A stretch of DNA of 14,260 bases, from positions 1 through 14,260 of the forward strand of contig CAYTVI010000052.1 of NCBI GenBank assembly GCA_964441765.1, given 5' to 3'. This DNA is from Sulfurospirillum sp964441765. GTDB lineage: Bacteria > Campylobacterota > Campylobacteria > Campylobacterales > Sulfurospirillaceae. The notes beneath the pieces are model-generated. The model was given only the letters and a program-made list of their open reading frames with translations, had not been told where the DNA came from and did no database searches. Positions 6,433 through 12,902 of the stretch are shown here, piece after piece (positions within the stretch are counted from its first letter, which is position 1; the number at the start of each line of letters is the position of its first letter). The translations under genes were made by a program, and so were the position numbers.

Positions 6433-7497
6433 ATGAAATTTTCTAAGAAAATTCTTGGAAGTCTTGCATTAGTGTGTTCATTGGTTGTTTCTGCCAATGC
6501 CGCAGGCGAAAAAGTAACATGGAAGCTAGCAACTTCATGGAATGCGGAGTTTCCACCCTTTACAGACGCTGTATCTAATATGGCTAAGATGGTTGAAAGC
6601 ATGAGTGGTGGTGACTTTGTCATTAAAGTAGATGCTGTCAATAAGCATAAATCTGCTTTTGGTATCATGGATATGGTTAAGCTTGGTCAATATGAAATGG
6701 GACATACAGCTTCTTATTATTATAAAGGGAAAGACCCCGTCTTATTGATGTTCACAACGATGCCATTTGGTATGAATGCTCTTGAACAATACGCATGGTT
6801 CTATTTTGGTGGTGGTATGGAAATCATGCAAAAATCGTATGAAAAACATGGTATGTACTCTTTCCCTGGTGGTAACACTGGTGTTCAAATGGGTGGATGG
6901 TTCAGAAAAGAGATTAACTCTTTAGAAGATTTAAAAGGTCTTAAGATGAGAATCCCAGGATTTGCAGGTGAAATCTTTGCAAAACTTGGATGTGCTGTTA
7001 CTAATATTGCTCCAGGTGAACTTTACACGTCTTTAGAGCGTGGAACGATCGATGCGCTTGAATGGGTTGGACCTGGTATGGACATTTCGATGGGATTTCA
7101 TAAAATTGCGCCTTACTATTATACAGGATGGCATGAGCCAGCAACAGAATTGCAGTTCGTTGTCAACCGAGGCAAATTTGATAAGCTCTCAGAAAAGAAT
7201 AAAGCTATCTTAACAACCGCAATGAAAACAGCCGCTTACGATATGCTTATTCAAAATTATGACATGAGTGCAACGGCTTGGGATAAAATTAAAACAGAAT
7301 ATCCAAATATCAAAATTAAGACTTTCCCTAAACCTGTAATGGATGCTATGCGTAAAGCGAATGCTGATTTGATTGCAGAACAATCTGCTACAAATCCAGA
7401 ATTTAAACTCATTAATGATTCACAACAAGCGTATATGAAAAAAGCGCGTGCATGGACAACAATTGGTGAGTACTCGTATATTGGTAACAATCAATAA
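6433..7497 (+). CDS. dctP: TRAP transporter substrate-binding protein (TakP/lactate-binding type)
   Basis: This is the periplasmic solute receptor of a tripartite (TRAP) transporter. The precursor has 354 residues with a clear signal peptide (KK at 5-6, hydrophobic core 8-20, cleavage likely after ANA at 21-23). The motifs GNTGVQMGGWFRKEI (147-161), LKGLKMRIPG (168-176) and DALEWVGP (207-214) are those of the TakP family, which includes the 2-oxoacid-binding TakP of Rhodobacter and the calcium-lactate-binding protein of Thermus. Q152, R173, E210 and W211 are the expected ligand- and cation-site positions; R173 should pair with the carboxylate. The substrate is therefore a 2-oxo- or 2-hydroxy-monocarboxylate, with lactate favoured by the dehydrogenase gene downstream (inference), not a C4-dicarboxylate as the generic name suggests. 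AAGGAG (6422-6427) precedes the ATG by 5 bp. Confidence 0.93.
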   Translation: MKFSKKILGSLALVCSLVVSANAAGEKVTWKLATSWNAEFPPFTDAVSNMAKMVESMSGGDFVIKVDAVNKHKSAFGIMDMVKLGQYEMGHTASYYYKGKDPVLLMFTTMPFGMNALEQYAWFYFGGGMEIMQKSYEKHGMYSFPGGNTGVQMGGWFRKEINSLEDLKGLKMRIPGFAGEIFAKLGCAVTNIAPGELYTSLERGTIDALEWVGPGMDISMGFHKIAPYYYTGWHEPATELQFVVNRGKFDKLSEKNKAILTTAMKTAAYDMLIQNYDMSATAWDKIKTEYPNIKIKTFPKPVMDAMRKANADLIAEQSATNPEFKLINDSQQAYMKKARAWTTIGEYSYIGNNQ

Positions 7498-7506
7498 ATG
7501 ATTTTT

Positions 7507-7538
7507 CATTGCCTTCTTAAATTTCCAAGAAGGCAATG
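7507..7538 (+). other. 12-bp hairpin between dctP and dctQ
   Basis: The arm CATTGCCTTCTT (7507-7518) pairs perfectly with 7527-7538, leaving an 8-nt loop. No T-run follows the stem. It lies 9 bp after the dctP stop. Such a structure may protect the dctP message from 3' decay or act as a partial terminator, so that more receptor than membrane subunits is made (inference). Confidence 0.7.
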
Positions 7539-7556
7539 AGCTAGTTATAACAGAGG

Positions 7557-7591
7557 AGAGAAGCAAGCAGAGATTCTTTTTGCTTGTCTCT
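7557..7591 (+). other. Second, imperfect stem-loop ahead of dctQ
   Basis: AGAGA-AGCAA (7557-7566) can pair with TTGCT (7580-7584) and TCTCT (7587-7591), giving ten pairs with a 2-nt bulge. It ends about 15 bp before the dctQ ribosome binding site. It may be part of the same dctP/dctQ expression control. It is weaker than the hairpin at 7507-7538. Confidence 0.35.
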
Positions 7592-7617
7592 TTGCACTTT
7601 AGTATAAGGAAGGTCGA

Positions 7618-8136
7618 GTGTTAATTAAATTGGAAAAGCTATTTGATAGAATAGCTGATTATATTGGGTATCTCTGTTCATTCTTGATGATAGCCATGGT
7701 ACTAAACATCTTTTATGATGTTTTTATGCGGTATGTTTTTAAAAGTGGTTCCATTGCCTTTCAAGAGCTAGAATGGCATATTTTTTCATTGATTATTCTT
7801 TTAGGAATGTCGTACGCATTGAAAGAAGATTCTCATGTCCGTGTTGATATTCTCTACACCAAATTTAGCGAAAAGAAAAAAGCTTTAGTCAATATCATAG
7901 GTGCTTTTCTCTTTATTACCCCTATCGCGCTTCTTGTAGCTTTAGGTTCCGTTGGTTTTGTCATGGAAGCTTTTATGACCAATGAAATCAGTGGCGATCC
8001 AGGTGGTCTGACACATCGATGGATTCTTAAAGCATTTATTCCATTTTCGTTTTGGTTGCTTATTTTTATTGGAACAGGTTTTGTCATTAAGAATATTAAT
8101 GCATATAAAAGGGCAATAAGCGAGGAGCAAAAATGA
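7618..8136 (+). CDS. dctQ: TRAP transporter small membrane subunit
   Basis: This is the small integral membrane subunit of the TRAP transporter, which joins the receptor to the large permease subunit. The protein has 172 residues with four predicted transmembrane helices (about 14-37, 50-68, 88-112 and 137-158). ELEWHIFSLIILLGMSYAL and DSHVRVDILY (about 50-80) are characteristic of this subunit in TakP-type systems, as is the segment SGDPGGLTHRWILKAFIP before helix 4. The start is GTG: an in-frame stop at 7600-7602 rules out longer forms, and AAGGAAGG lies just upstream. It overlaps dctM by 4 bp (ATGA), so the two are translationally coupled. Confidence 0.93.
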   Translation: MLIKLEKLFDRIADYIGYLCSFLMIAMVLNIFYDVFMRYVFKSGSIAFQELEWHIFSLIILLGMSYALKEDSHVRVDILYTKFSEKKKALVNIIGAFLFITPIALLVALGSVGFVMEAFMTNEISGDPGGLTHRWILKAFIPFSFWLLIFIGTGFVIKNINAYKRAISEEQK

Positions 8137-9485
8137 TCGGTATTATTATGTTCTTCGTGGGAATGATCATGTTACTGATTGGTTTCCCTGTTGCCTTTAC
8201 TTTTGGTGCAGTTTCTGTTTTCTTTGGTATTTTTTCAGGTCTTTTTGAAGCAGTTATGGATGGTGGAACTTTAATAGAAGGGTTCCAAACAGGCATGAAT
8301 ATGTTTGCTTTTATGCCACATCGTATTTGGTCAATTATGAACAATACGATTTTGATGGCTGTTCCTATGTTTATTTTGATGGGAATTATTTTACAAAAAT
8401 CACGTTTGGCAGAAAGACTATTGGAGGCTATGGGCTTTTTATTTGGTGAAGTTCGTGGAGGATTGGCTATTAGTACCGTTTTGGTGGGTGCCCTTTTGGC
8501 GGCTTCCACAGGCGTTGTCGGTGCGAGTGTGGTTGCGATGGGTGTTATCTCACTGCCTGTTATGTTGAAATACAATTACTCTAAATCGCTTGCATGTGGT
8601 ACTATTTGCGCTTCTGGAACATTAGGCCAAATTATTCCTCCTTCTGTTGTTCTCATTATTTTAGGAGATGTTTTTCAACAACCCGTAGGCGATTTATTTG
8701 AAGGTGCTTTTTGGCCAGGATTAACCTTGGTTGGAGTCTATATCCTTTATATCTTGGTGGTCTCTTTTTTAAATAAAGATATCGCTCCTGCTATTCCAAA
8801 AAGTGAGCTCACTGATAGTAAATCAAAACAAGTTATGAATGCATTTAAAGCTATTTTGCCGCCTCTTGCGTTGATCGTTTTAGTTTTAGGCTCTATCTTT
8901 GAAGGAATTGCAACGCCTACGGAGTCTTCTGCCGTTGGGTGTATTGGCGCAATGATTTTGGCATGGATGTACAAATCGTTTTCATTCAAGATGATTCATG
9001 AAGCTTCTTTGGAAACGGTAAGAACAACAGCAATGGTCTTTGCTATTTTAATTGGAGCCACAGCATTTTCAATGGTTTTTAGCTACACAGGTGGTGATGA
9101 GATTGTAGAAGAAGTGATGCGAGGATTGCCGGGTGAAAAGTGGGGCTTTATTATTGTTTCAATGCTTGCGATTATGGCTTTAGGATTTTTTATTGATTTT
9201 GTTGAAATTTCCTATATTATCGTGCCTATTTTAGCGCCTATTGCTGAAGCTATTGGGATTAATCCTATATGGTATGCACTTTTGATTGCACTTAATCTTC
9301 AAACTTCATTTTTAACGCCCCCTTTTGGGTTTAGTCTCTTTTATTTAAGAGGTGTTGCTCCACCAAGCGTTAAAACAATGGATATTTATAAAGGTGTATT
9401 GCCTTTTATTCTTCTACAGATTCTAGTTATGGCAATTTTTACACTTTTCCCTGACTTCTACGGTGTTTCAATGATGCTTAAGTAA
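8133..9485 (+). CDS. dctM: TRAP transporter large permease subunit
   Basis: This is the large transport subunit that carries out Na+-driven import in TRAP systems. It has 450 residues and many hydrophobic helices, near the usual 425-450. The signature stretches RGGLAISTVLVGALLAAS and GVVGASVVAMGVISLP (about 110-145) and the segment CASGTLGQIIPPSVVLIILGD (about 157-180) match the DctM/TakM family, and a second inverted-repeat-like set of helices follows with SSAVGCIGAM (about 265) and QTSFLTPPFGFSLFYL (about 389-404). It begins within the end of dctQ and is followed at once by a strong terminator stem, so it closes the operon. Confidence 0.95.
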   Translation: MIGIIMFFVGMIMLLIGFPVAFTFGAVSVFFGIFSGLFEAVMDGGTLIEGFQTGMNMFAFMPHRIWSIMNNTILMAVPMFILMGIILQKSRLAERLLEAMGFLFGEVRGGLAISTVLVGALLAASTGVVGASVVAMGVISLPVMLKYNYSKSLACGTICASGTLGQIIPPSVVLIILGDVFQQPVGDLFEGAFWPGLTLVGVYILYILVVSFLNKDIAPAIPKSELTDSKSKQVMNAFKAILPPLALIVLVLGSIFEGIATPTESSAVGCIGAMILAWMYKSFSFKMIHEASLETVRTTAMVFAILIGATAFSMVFSYTGGDEIVEEVMRGLPGEKWGFIIVSMLAIMALGFFIDFVEISYIIVPILAPIAEAIGINPIWYALLIALNLQTSFLTPPFGFSLFYLRGVAPPSVKTMDIYKGVLPFILLQILVMAIFTLFPDFYGVSMMLK

Positions 9486-9493
9486 AGTGTATA

Positions 9494-9522
9494 AAAGAGA
9501 AGAGAGAAACTCTCTTCTCTTT
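9494..9522 (+). terminator. Terminator stem after dctM
   Basis: A perfect 13-bp stem pairs 9494-9506 with 9510-9522 around an AAA loop, beginning 8 bp after the dctM stop. The arms are purine/pyrimidine runs (AAAGAGAAGAGAG). The right arm ends in TTT but no longer T-run follows, so termination may be partial. The A-rich left flank could also allow some function in the opposite direction. Confidence 0.7.
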
Positions 9523-9530
9523 ACATGTAA
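9521..9530. promoter_or_regulatory. TTACATGTAA palindrome, copy 3, upstream of the dehydrogenase gene
   Basis: The decamer (12 bp as TTTACATGTAAA, 9520-9531) abuts the dctM terminator, in the 155-bp region before the FAD/Fe-S dehydrogenase. It shares its core with the dctP palindrome. GTAAC follows at 9534-9538 and GTTAC at 9607-9611, the same half-sites as in the dctP leader. Confidence 0.4.
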
Positions 9531-9581
9531 AAAGGTAACATATTCTTCTTTTCTTGTATTAAAGCTCTTTTTTTCCATAAA

Positions 9582-9587
9582 TATCAT
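9582..9587 (+). promoter_or_regulatory. Candidate -10 box for the dehydrogenase gene
   Basis: TATCAT (five of six matches to TATAAT) lies 53 bp upstream of the ATG, in a very AT-rich stretch after the dctM terminator. There is no clear -35 element. It suggests that the dehydrogenase has its own promoter. Confidence 0.35.
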
Positions 9588-9640
9588 ATGATTTTTATAC
9601 CGTGTCGTTACACTAAAACAAAAAATCATAAGGATATACT

Positions 9641-12481
9641 ATGAACCTTACCGGCTCTTACCTTGAATTTCACGATGAGATACTCAAGTTTATCCCAGAA
9701 AAAAGGATATTCACAGATCCGCTTCATACGATAGCATATGGAACAGATGCTTCATTTTATAGGCTGGTTCCTAAAGTGGTCATTTGGGTTCAAAGTGCTG
9801 ATGAAGTGAGTCGTATTTTAAAACTCTCTTCTAAACTCTCACTTCCCGTCGTTTTTAGAGCTGCAGGAACAAGTTTATCTGGTCAGGCGATTACGGATTC
9901 GATTTTATTAGTGACATCACGCGATTGGAAAGGGATTCGTGTCAACGAAGATGTGAGCAGCATTACTTTAGAACCTTCCGTTGTGGGTGCCGATGCGAAT
10001 ATCTATCTTTTACCGTATGGGAAAAAAATTGGCCCAGATCCTGCAAGTATTGGCTCAGCGATGATTGGTGGAATTGCCGCGAATAATGCGAGTGGTATGT
10101 GCTGTGGAACAACTGATAACTCCTATAAAACGCTCGAATCGATGAAAATCATTTTTCATGATGGAACAGAGCTTGATACAAGTTCCAAGCAGAGTATCGA
10201 TGCTTTTAAACAAAGCCATTCAGATTTAGTAAAGCGTATTGATGCTTTAGCTAAGCGCATTAGAAATGACCAAGCGCTTCATGATAAAATCGTACGTAAA
10301 TTCAAAATCAAAAATACCTGTGGTTATGGACTAAACTCTTTGGTTGATTTTGAAGACCCTATCGATATTATTGCACATTTGATGATTGGTAGCGAAGGAA
10401 CGCTTGGATTTATTAAAGAGATTACTTTTAAAACAGTTCCTGATTACAAAGATAAAGCCAGTGCTTTAATGATCTTTAAAAATGTTAAAGACGCCTGTGA
10501 TGCTATTACAATTATGCGTACGCAGTGTCGAACGCGCATGGAAAATGCTGAGGTTGATGCGGCTGAGATGATGGACAGAGCAGCATTAAAAAGTGTGGAA
10601 GACAAAGAAGGAATGCCTGCTTTTCTTAAAACACTCAGCCCCACAGCAACAGCTGTTCTAGTCGAAACACGTGCTCCTAGCAATGAGATTTTAGATGCCA
10701 ATATTGCTGTGATTTTAGAGAAACTCCAACATATTGAGCCTGAAATGCCATTGCATTTTACAAAAGATGTGTATGAGTATACAAAATACTGGAAAATCCG
10801 AAAAGGACTTTTTACCGCTGTTGGGGCTGCTAGAGAGAGTGGAACCACGTGTATTATTGAAGATGTAGCGTATCCTATTGAATCACTTGCTGATGGTACC
10901 TTAGAATTACAAGAACTTTTCAAAAAATATGGTTATGATGAAGCGATTATCTTTGGACATGCTTTGGATGGAAACTTACACTTTGTCTTTAACCAAGCCT
11001 TTGATGATCCTTCTGAAATTAAGCGTTATGAGCGTTTTATGGATGATGTCGCACAACAAGTGGCTACCAAATATCAAGGAAGCCTCAAAGCAGAACATGG
11101 AACAGGTCGAAATATGGCTCCTTTTGTTGAACTTGAATGGGGAAGCGATGCGTATGGGCTTATGAAAGAGATCAAGCAGATTTTTGATCCAAAAGGTTTA
11201 ATTAATCCAGGTGTTATCATCAACACAGATCCAAAAGTACATCTTAAAAATTTCAAATCTATGCCAATTACCGATCCAATGATTGATAAATGTATTGAGT
11301 GTGGCTTCTGTGAGCCCGTGTGTCCCTCTAATTTTTTAACACTTACTCCACGTCAGCGTATTGTCTCCAATAGACATATGAAAACATTAGAAAAACAAAA
11401 TGATACGGTAGCGTTGGAAGCGTTTAAAAAGCAGTATCAATACGATGGTGTTGAAACGTGTGCAACTTGTTCACTCTGTTCACTTTCCTGTCCTGTTGGA
11501 ATAGATACTGGTGCGTTGACCAAAAAAATCCGCTATCAGCAAATTACGCCTTCCCAAGATAAGTTAGCTACGACCATTGCTAACAATTATGGGACGATTT
11601 TAGGCGTAGGTAGTTTTGTATTGAGCGCAGTCAAAGGTGTGAATGCTATCATCCCTGATAGTATTATGAGCGCTATGAGCGCAGGGGTGAGTACACTCAG
11701 TGGGAATAAACTTCCTCGTTGGAAAGCAAGTCTTCCAGGAGGGCATACGTTTAAAGACTCTCGAAAATTATTTGGGGCCGCTGAAAAAGTAGTCTATTTC
11801 TCTTCGTGCTTAAACCGAACGATGGGCAATCCAAAACCAAAAAGTAGTGAGACAGAATTAGATGACTTAGTAATCGGTATTTTAGAAAAAGCCGGCTTTG
11901 AAGTCATTTTTCCAGAATCACTTAAGCCTTTATGTTGTGGTATGCCATTTTCTAGTAAAGGCTATAAAACACAAGGTAAGCAAAAATCAAGCGAGCTTGA
12001 AGCGGCATTGACTAAAGCGAGTGAAAATGGAAAATACCCAATTTTATGCGATATGAGTTCATGTACGAAAACGATGATGGAGTATTTTACAAGTAAGCTT
12101 AAAGTTTATGATCCTATCGAATTTATTCATGATATTTTGCTTGATCGCTTACCGATTAAGCAAATCAATGAGCCAATCGTGATTCATGCCATCTGTAGTA
12201 CACGTAAAATGGGCTTAGTAGAAAAATTTGAGACAATTGCACGTCGTTGTAGCACCAAAGTAACGCTTCCAACAGAGGTGACATGTTGTGGTTTTGCGGG
12301 TGATCGAGGATTTAATTATCCTGAGCTTAATAAATCAGCACTTCGTCATCTTAAATCCTCAATTCCTAATGATACAAAACTGGCATTTTCAACGGGTAAA
12401 CCGTGTGAAATTGGCTTGAGTGAAGAAAGTGGGCTTGATTATCGCTCGATTTTCTATCTTCTTGAGCGTTGTATCCACTAA
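9641..12481 (+). CDS. FAD- and Fe-S-binding 2-hydroxyacid (lactate) dehydrogenase, GlcD-GlpC-type fusion
   Basis: This large cytoplasmic oxidoreductase (946 residues, no signal peptide) probably oxidises lactate or a related 2-hydroxyacid and passes electrons through FAD and Fe-S clusters to the quinone pool. The N-terminal FAD-binding type 4 domain has RAAGTSLSGQ (73-82) and GPDPASIG...NNASG (131-152). The FAD-oxidase C-terminal domain has H440 and H447 in GHALDGNLH and H486 in AEHGTGR. Two cluster motifs follow, C551/C554/C557/C561 and C607/C610/C613/C617, then two CCG cysteine-rich domains (C765-C766-G767 and C882-C883-G884). This order matches Dld-type respiratory lactate dehydrogenases; a Campylobacter jejuni enzyme of this build is, to my recollection, reported to act on L-lactate, so the enantiomer is not assigned. 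Glycolate or D-2-hydroxyglutarate remain possible. AAGGA (9630-9634) supports the start. It follows the TRAP operon that may supply its substrate. Confidence 0.88.
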   Translation: MNLTGSYLEFHDEILKFIPEKRIFTDPLHTIAYGTDASFYRLVPKVVIWVQSADEVSRILKLSSKLSLPVVFRAAGTSLSGQAITDSILLVTSRDWKGIRVNEDVSSITLEPSVVGADANIYLLPYGKKIGPDPASIGSAMIGGIAANNASGMCCGTTDNSYKTLESMKIIFHDGTELDTSSKQSIDAFKQSHSDLVKRIDALAKRIRNDQALHDKIVRKFKIKNTCGYGLNSLVDFEDPIDIIAHLMIGSEGTLGFIKEITFKTVPDYKDKASALMIFKNVKDACDAITIMRTQCRTRMENAEVDAAEMMDRAALKSVEDKEGMPAFLKTLSPTATAVLVETRAPSNEILDANIAVILEKLQHIEPEMPLHFTKDVYEYTKYWKIRKGLFTAVGAARESGTTCIIEDVAYPIESLADGTLELQELFKKYGYDEAIIFGHALDGNLHFVFNQAFDDPSEIKRYERFMDDVAQQVATKYQGSLKAEHGTGRNMAPFVELEWGSDAYGLMKEIKQIFDPKGLINPGVIINTDPKVHLKNFKSMPITDPMIDKCIECGFCEPVCPSNFLTLTPRQRIVSNRHMKTLEKQNDTVALEAFKKQYQYDGVETCATCSLCSLSCPVGIDTGALTKKIRYQQITPSQDKLATTIANNYGTILGVGSFVLSAVKGVNAIIPDSIMSAMSAGVSTLSGNKLPRWKASLPGGHTFKDSRKLFGAAEKVVYFSSCLNRTMGNPKPKSSETELDDLVIGILEKAGFEVIFPESLKPLCCGMPFSSKGYKTQGKQKSSELEAALTKASENGKYPILCDMSSCTKTMMEYFTSKLKVYDPIEFIHDILLDRLPIKQINEPIVIHAICSTRKMGLVEKFETIARRCSTKVTLPTEVTCCGFAGDRGFNYPELNKSALRHLKSSIPNDTKLAFSTGKPCEIGLSEESGLDYRSIFYLLERCIH

Positions 12482-12495
12482 ATTACCTCTTTTTT

Positions 12496-12526
12496 GGAAA
12501 GGAATGAAGACTTTTTCATTCCTTCC
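12496..12526 (+). terminator. Hairpin after the dehydrogenase gene, probable terminator
   Basis: AAGGAATGAA (12499-12508) pairs perfectly with 12515-12524 around a 6-nt loop. The flanking GG and CC add two more pairs with a bulged A. It begins 15 bp after the stop codon. The T-run lies before and in the loop, not after the stem, so efficiency as an intrinsic terminator is uncertain. Confidence 0.5.
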
Positions 12527-12574
12527 TCTACCATTAAAAACCACATTTTTATGAGTTTCATTTAATAATTAAAA

Positions 12575-12583
12575 TGCTAAAAT
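12575..12583 (+). promoter_or_regulatory. Candidate extended -10 promoter for oadG-oadA
   Basis: TGCTAAAAT reads as TGn plus TAAAAT (five of six matches), 55 bp upstream of the oadG ATG, in an AT-rich stretch after the hairpin. No good -35 is seen. Confidence 0.35.
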
Positions 12584-12638
12584 ACCAAAATTTTCGCTAT
12601 GTCTTTTAGTTAAAATTAAACAAAAAAGGGTTGATTGG

Positions 12639-12884
12639 ATGGAGATTAATCTCGTTGCGGAATCCGTAAAATTTTTGATTTTAGGAATGTCCACCGTCTT
12701 TGTGTTCTTAATACTTATGGTTTTTGTTTTGGAAATTCAATCCAGAATAATCACGAAGTTTTTTCCTCAGAAGAAAGAGGAAATATCTCATGCCAGTGCC
12801 GTATCTAGGAAGGTACCGCATCATCATTTAGCAGCAGTCGCAGCCATTGTGGCTTCTATCAAATTGCATAAACAATCAAAATAG
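12639..12884 (+). CDS. oadG: Oxaloacetate/methylmalonyl-CoA decarboxylase gamma subunit-like membrane protein
   Basis: This 81-residue protein resembles the gamma subunit of Na+-pumping biotin-dependent decarboxylases, which anchors the complex and links the carboxyltransferase to the membrane beta subunit. It has one N-terminal transmembrane helix (about 10-33) with GMSTVFVFLILMV, the family hallmark, then a charged cytoplasmic linker, HHH at 61-63 and a C-terminal segment AAVAAIVASIKLHKQSK resembling the family tail that follows its His-rich region. Family length is usually about 80-90. AAGGG (12626-12630) precedes the ATG by 8 bp. The stop lies 18 bp before the carboxyltransferase gene, so the two form an operon. 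A beta subunit is not in the window; it may lie downstream. Confidence 0.8.
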   Translation: MEINLVAESVKFLILGMSTVFVFLILMVFVLEIQSRIITKFFPQKKEEISHASAVSRKVPHHHLAAVAAIVASIKLHKQSK

Positions 12885-12902
12885 TACAAAGGGCAAAGTA
12901 AG

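Noticed and set aside
8096..8575. Long minus-strand open frame opposite dctQ/dctM
   Set aside because: It lies wholly over well-supported TRAP genes, has a low-complexity composition (Ile, Lys, Pro, Thr) and no ribosome binding site or recognisable motif.
9583..9613. ATCATATGAT palindrome and GTGT/ACAC pairing upstream of the dehydrogenase
   Set aside because: They are short, AT-rich or only 4 bp long, and not repeated elsewhere in the window.
10444..10923. Minus-strand open frame opposite the dehydrogenase gene
   Set aside because: It overlaps the conserved FAD-oxidase domain in antisense; the Ser/Ala-rich product has no recognisable domain.
10929..11165. Plus-strand alternative frame inside the dehydrogenase gene
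   Set aside because: It is a frame shadow over H440-H447 and H486 of the dehydrogenase, with no ribosome binding site.
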